In this document: in pieces, positions 62,331 through 64,000 of the stretch
Layout: each line of letters opens with the position of its first letter
Numbering within the stretch: position 1 is the stretch's first letter
Assembly (NCBI RefSeq): GCF_020687805.1
Contig: NZ_JAJEWQ010000002.1
Location: forward strand, 499,300-563,299
Length of the DNA stretch: 64,000 nucleotides
Source: Planctobacterium marinum
GTDB taxonomy: Bacteria; Pseudomonadota; Gammaproteobacteria; Enterobacterales; Alteromonadaceae
Direction of reading: 5' to 3'
Translations under genes and position numbers: made by a program
Notes under the pieces: model-generated
Told to the model about the DNA's origin: nothing
Seen by the model: only the letters and a program-made list of their open reading frames with translations
The model's database searches: none

Positions 62331-64000
62331 ATGCTTCTTAAAACAATGCGTTATATTTTCATTTTAGTCTCTTTTCTGTTTTGTCACTCTCTGGCCGTCG
62401 CGGGTTTATGGCCTGGGGCAAAATATGACGAGGAAACACCGACATTACAGTCTTTGTACGGTTACAAAGCAGGTGAAAAACTCAGCAATACGACACAAAT
62501 AGAAGGTTATCTGACTGCACTGTCCAAAGCGCATCCGGATAAAATCCAGGTGCTGCCTTATGGTCAAAGTTGGCAGGGACGCACACTGAATTACGCTGTA
62601 ATCAGTTCAGCAGCGAACCTAGCCAGACTGGACGAGATCCGGGCACAGTATCTGAAGTTTGCCGATCCCAGAAAAACCAATAAGCGGGCAATGCAGACGC
62701 AACTGGCGCAACTACCTTCGATAGTCTGGCTGGGTTATGGTGTGCACGGCAACGAAGTTTCCTCCCCGGATGCGGCACTGCAAGTGGCTTATCACTTACT
62801 GGCGTCTGATGATGCCATGGTCAAAGAGATTTTAGACAATGTCATTGTATTGCTGGACCCGGTTCAAAATCCTGATGGCAGAGAAAAATTTATTCATCAT
62901 TTTGAGAATAATACCGGGCCTGAAGCCAATGGCCATGCTTTTGCGACCGAGCGTCGCGAAGGCTGGAATACCGGCAGAACCAATCATTATATATTCGATT
63001 TAAACCGCGACTGGGCGGCCATTACTCAACCTGAAACCTTGGGAAGAGTAAAGTTACTATCTCAGTGGTTGCCCCTGATCGCGGTAGATTTGCACGAATT
63101 TGGTTCCGATTATACCTATTACTTCACTCCGGAAGCCGACCCGTTCAACCCCTATATCACCGAGGTACAAAAACAGGGCCTGGAGATCATTGGTAAAAAC
63201 AATGCAAAGTACTTTGACCAACAAGGCTGGCGGTATTTTACTCGTGAAATTTACGATGCGTTTTTCCCCGGTTATGGTGCGGGATGGCCGGTATTTTACG
63301 GCGCTTTAGGAATGACCTACGAGCAGGCATCTCCCAGGGGGCTAAAAGCCACCAACAAATTAGGAGAAACGTTCACCTACCGCGATGCTGTGGAACATCA
63401 CTTCGTCGCCTCAGTGGCGACACTGGAAACAGCAGCAAAGCATCGGGCCTTGTTTCTGCAGCGCTTTTGGGAATATCGCGAAAGCGCGATCACAGAGGGA
63501 GATAAGGGCGACGTCAGACAAATTATCCTGGCCCGCAGTGATGACCCCTACAATACTGACCGGTTGGCAAAGCTGCTGAGCATTCAGGGTATTGAACTAA
63601 GCCAGGCGCAAAAAGCCTTTAAAGCCTGTGGCAACACGTTTGCCGCAGGGGACTATATTATTGATATGGCTCAGCCCAATTATCGCATGATCCGAAATTA
63701 CCTGGATCAACATATTCCGATGGAAAAAGATTTTCTTGCCCTTCAGGAAGATTTGAGACGGCAGCATAAAAGTCACGTTTTGTACGATGTTACCGCCTGG
63801 TCAAAGCGGCTAACCCATAATGTCGCCGTGCACTATTGTAATGCATCGCCAGCGGCCACCAGTCAGCCTCTGGATACCCAGGCAAAGGCCGAAGTGAAGC
63901 AAAGCGGGGATGGTGAACTGGCCTGGTTAATTGACTGGCAGCATACCGGCAGCGCATTGTTTTTAGTGGAAGCCTTGCAAAGCGATATTGAAATCTGGAG
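62331..64000 (+). CDS. Exported M14-family zinc carboxypeptidase (3' end outside window)
   Basis: The frame opens at ATG 62331 (62346 is an alternative) and is still open at the right edge, 556 codons in. A signal peptide (MRYIFILVSFLFCHSLAVAG) is followed by GLWPGAKYDEETPTLQSLYG and the M14 domain. The zinc ligands are His139 and Glu142 in VHGNE, and His255 in VDLHEFGSD. LLDPVQNPDGREKF and DLNRDW are family motifs. Large M14 proteins of this type (~800 residues) are common in Alteromonadales. The catalytic Glu may be in the MTYEQASPRG segment. It would release C-terminal residues outside the cell. Confidence 0.9.
   Translation, partial: MLLKTMRYIFILVSFLFCHSLAVAGLWPGAKYDEETPTLQSLYGYKAGEKLSNTTQIEGYLTALSKAHPDKIQVLPYGQSWQGRTLNYAVISSAANLARLDEIRAQYLKFADPRKTNKRAMQTQLAQLPSIVWLGYGVHGNEVSSPDAALQVAYHLLASDDAMVKEILDNVIVLLDPVQNPDGREKFIHHFENNTGPEANGHAFATERREGWNTGRTNHYIFDLNRDWAAITQPETLGRVKLLSQWLPLIAVDLHEFGSDYTYYFTPEADPFNPYITEVQKQGLEIIGKNNAKYFDQQGWRYFTREIYDAFFPGYGAGWPVFYGALGMTYEQASPRGLKATNKLGETFTYRDAVEHHFVASVATLETAAKHRALFLQRFWEYRESAITEGDKGDVRQIILARSDDPYNTDRLAKLLSIQGIELSQAQKAFKACGNTFAAGDYIIDMAQPNYRMIRNYLDQHIPMEKDFLALQEDLRRQHKSHVLYDVTAWSKRLTHNVAVHYCNASPAATSQPLDTQAKAEVKQSGDGELAWLIDWQHTGSALFLVEALQSDIEIW

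Overview
The window looks like a chromosomal segment of a marine or aquatic gammaproteobacterium of the order Alteromonadales. The evidence is the fldB-xerD-dsbC-recJ run, the recO-pdxJ and rlmD-relA-mazG runs, the rpoS-nlpD-yqaA-pcm-surE-truD-ispF-ispD-ftsB cluster, and many exported peptidases and outer-membrane proteins. No rRNA, tRNA, CRISPR array, prophage or intact insertion sequence was seen. Both ends cut through genes: an ABC permease at the left and an M14 carboxypeptidase at the right.

Layout. 1-5.8 kb: a minus-strand MacAB-like export operon (adaptor, ATPase, FtsX-type permease) diverges from an NtrC-family response regulator and its histidine kinase. The gap between them holds a good sigma-54 promoter and two tandem enhancer-like palindromes. 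5.9-9.8 kb: a LysR regulator diverges from a glyoxalase/SnoaL fusion across a perfect palindrome, followed by a secreted S9 peptidase. 10.1-17.3 kb: a five-gene Dpp/Nik-type ABC importer followed by a TonB-dependent receptor. 17.5-23.1 kb: a compact cassette of BlaI-like repressor, M56 (BlaR1-like) membrane protease without a sensor domain, membrane-anchored patatin-like lipase, membrane-anchored GH25 muramidase and a polytopic membrane protein. This is the best candidate here for an undescribed system. 23.2-25.3 kb: a secreted subtilase. 25.3-26.2 kb: a gene-free island of large imperfect palindromes and a 135-bp direct repeat. 26.2-28.9 kb: an exported M24 peptidase, a cyclic-nucleotide-binding-domain protein and folM. 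29.2-34.3 kb: a giant exported protein with six VCBS-like repeats and two haem CxxCH motifs, paired with a Tat-exported DUF1501-type protein.

34.3-46.8 kb is core genome: fldB, a VOC protein, xerD, dsbC, recJ, small conserved genes, recO, pdxJ, rlmD, relA, a GAF-domain membrane protein and mazG. 46.8-52.3 kb holds small accessory genes (GFA-like, Asp/Glu racemase, GNAT, YdeI-like, beta-barrel protein, hydrolase, DUF3291, haemolysin III). 52.5-59 kb is the rpoS-to-ftsB cluster on the minus strand. In many relatives mazG continues through pyrG-eno into ftsB-ispD...rpoS in one direction, so a rearrangement is likely here. 59-64 kb holds a LysE exporter, secreted M28 and M14 peptidases, an ACT-domain protein and an SH3/coiled-coil membrane protein.

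The functional theme of the accessory genes is extracellular protein degradation (S9, S8, M24, M28, M14) coupled to peptide or chelate uptake, plus envelope sensing and remodelling (sigma-54 exporter, BlaI/M56 cassette). Functions are assigned from motifs and family resemblance read by eye; no database search was run.
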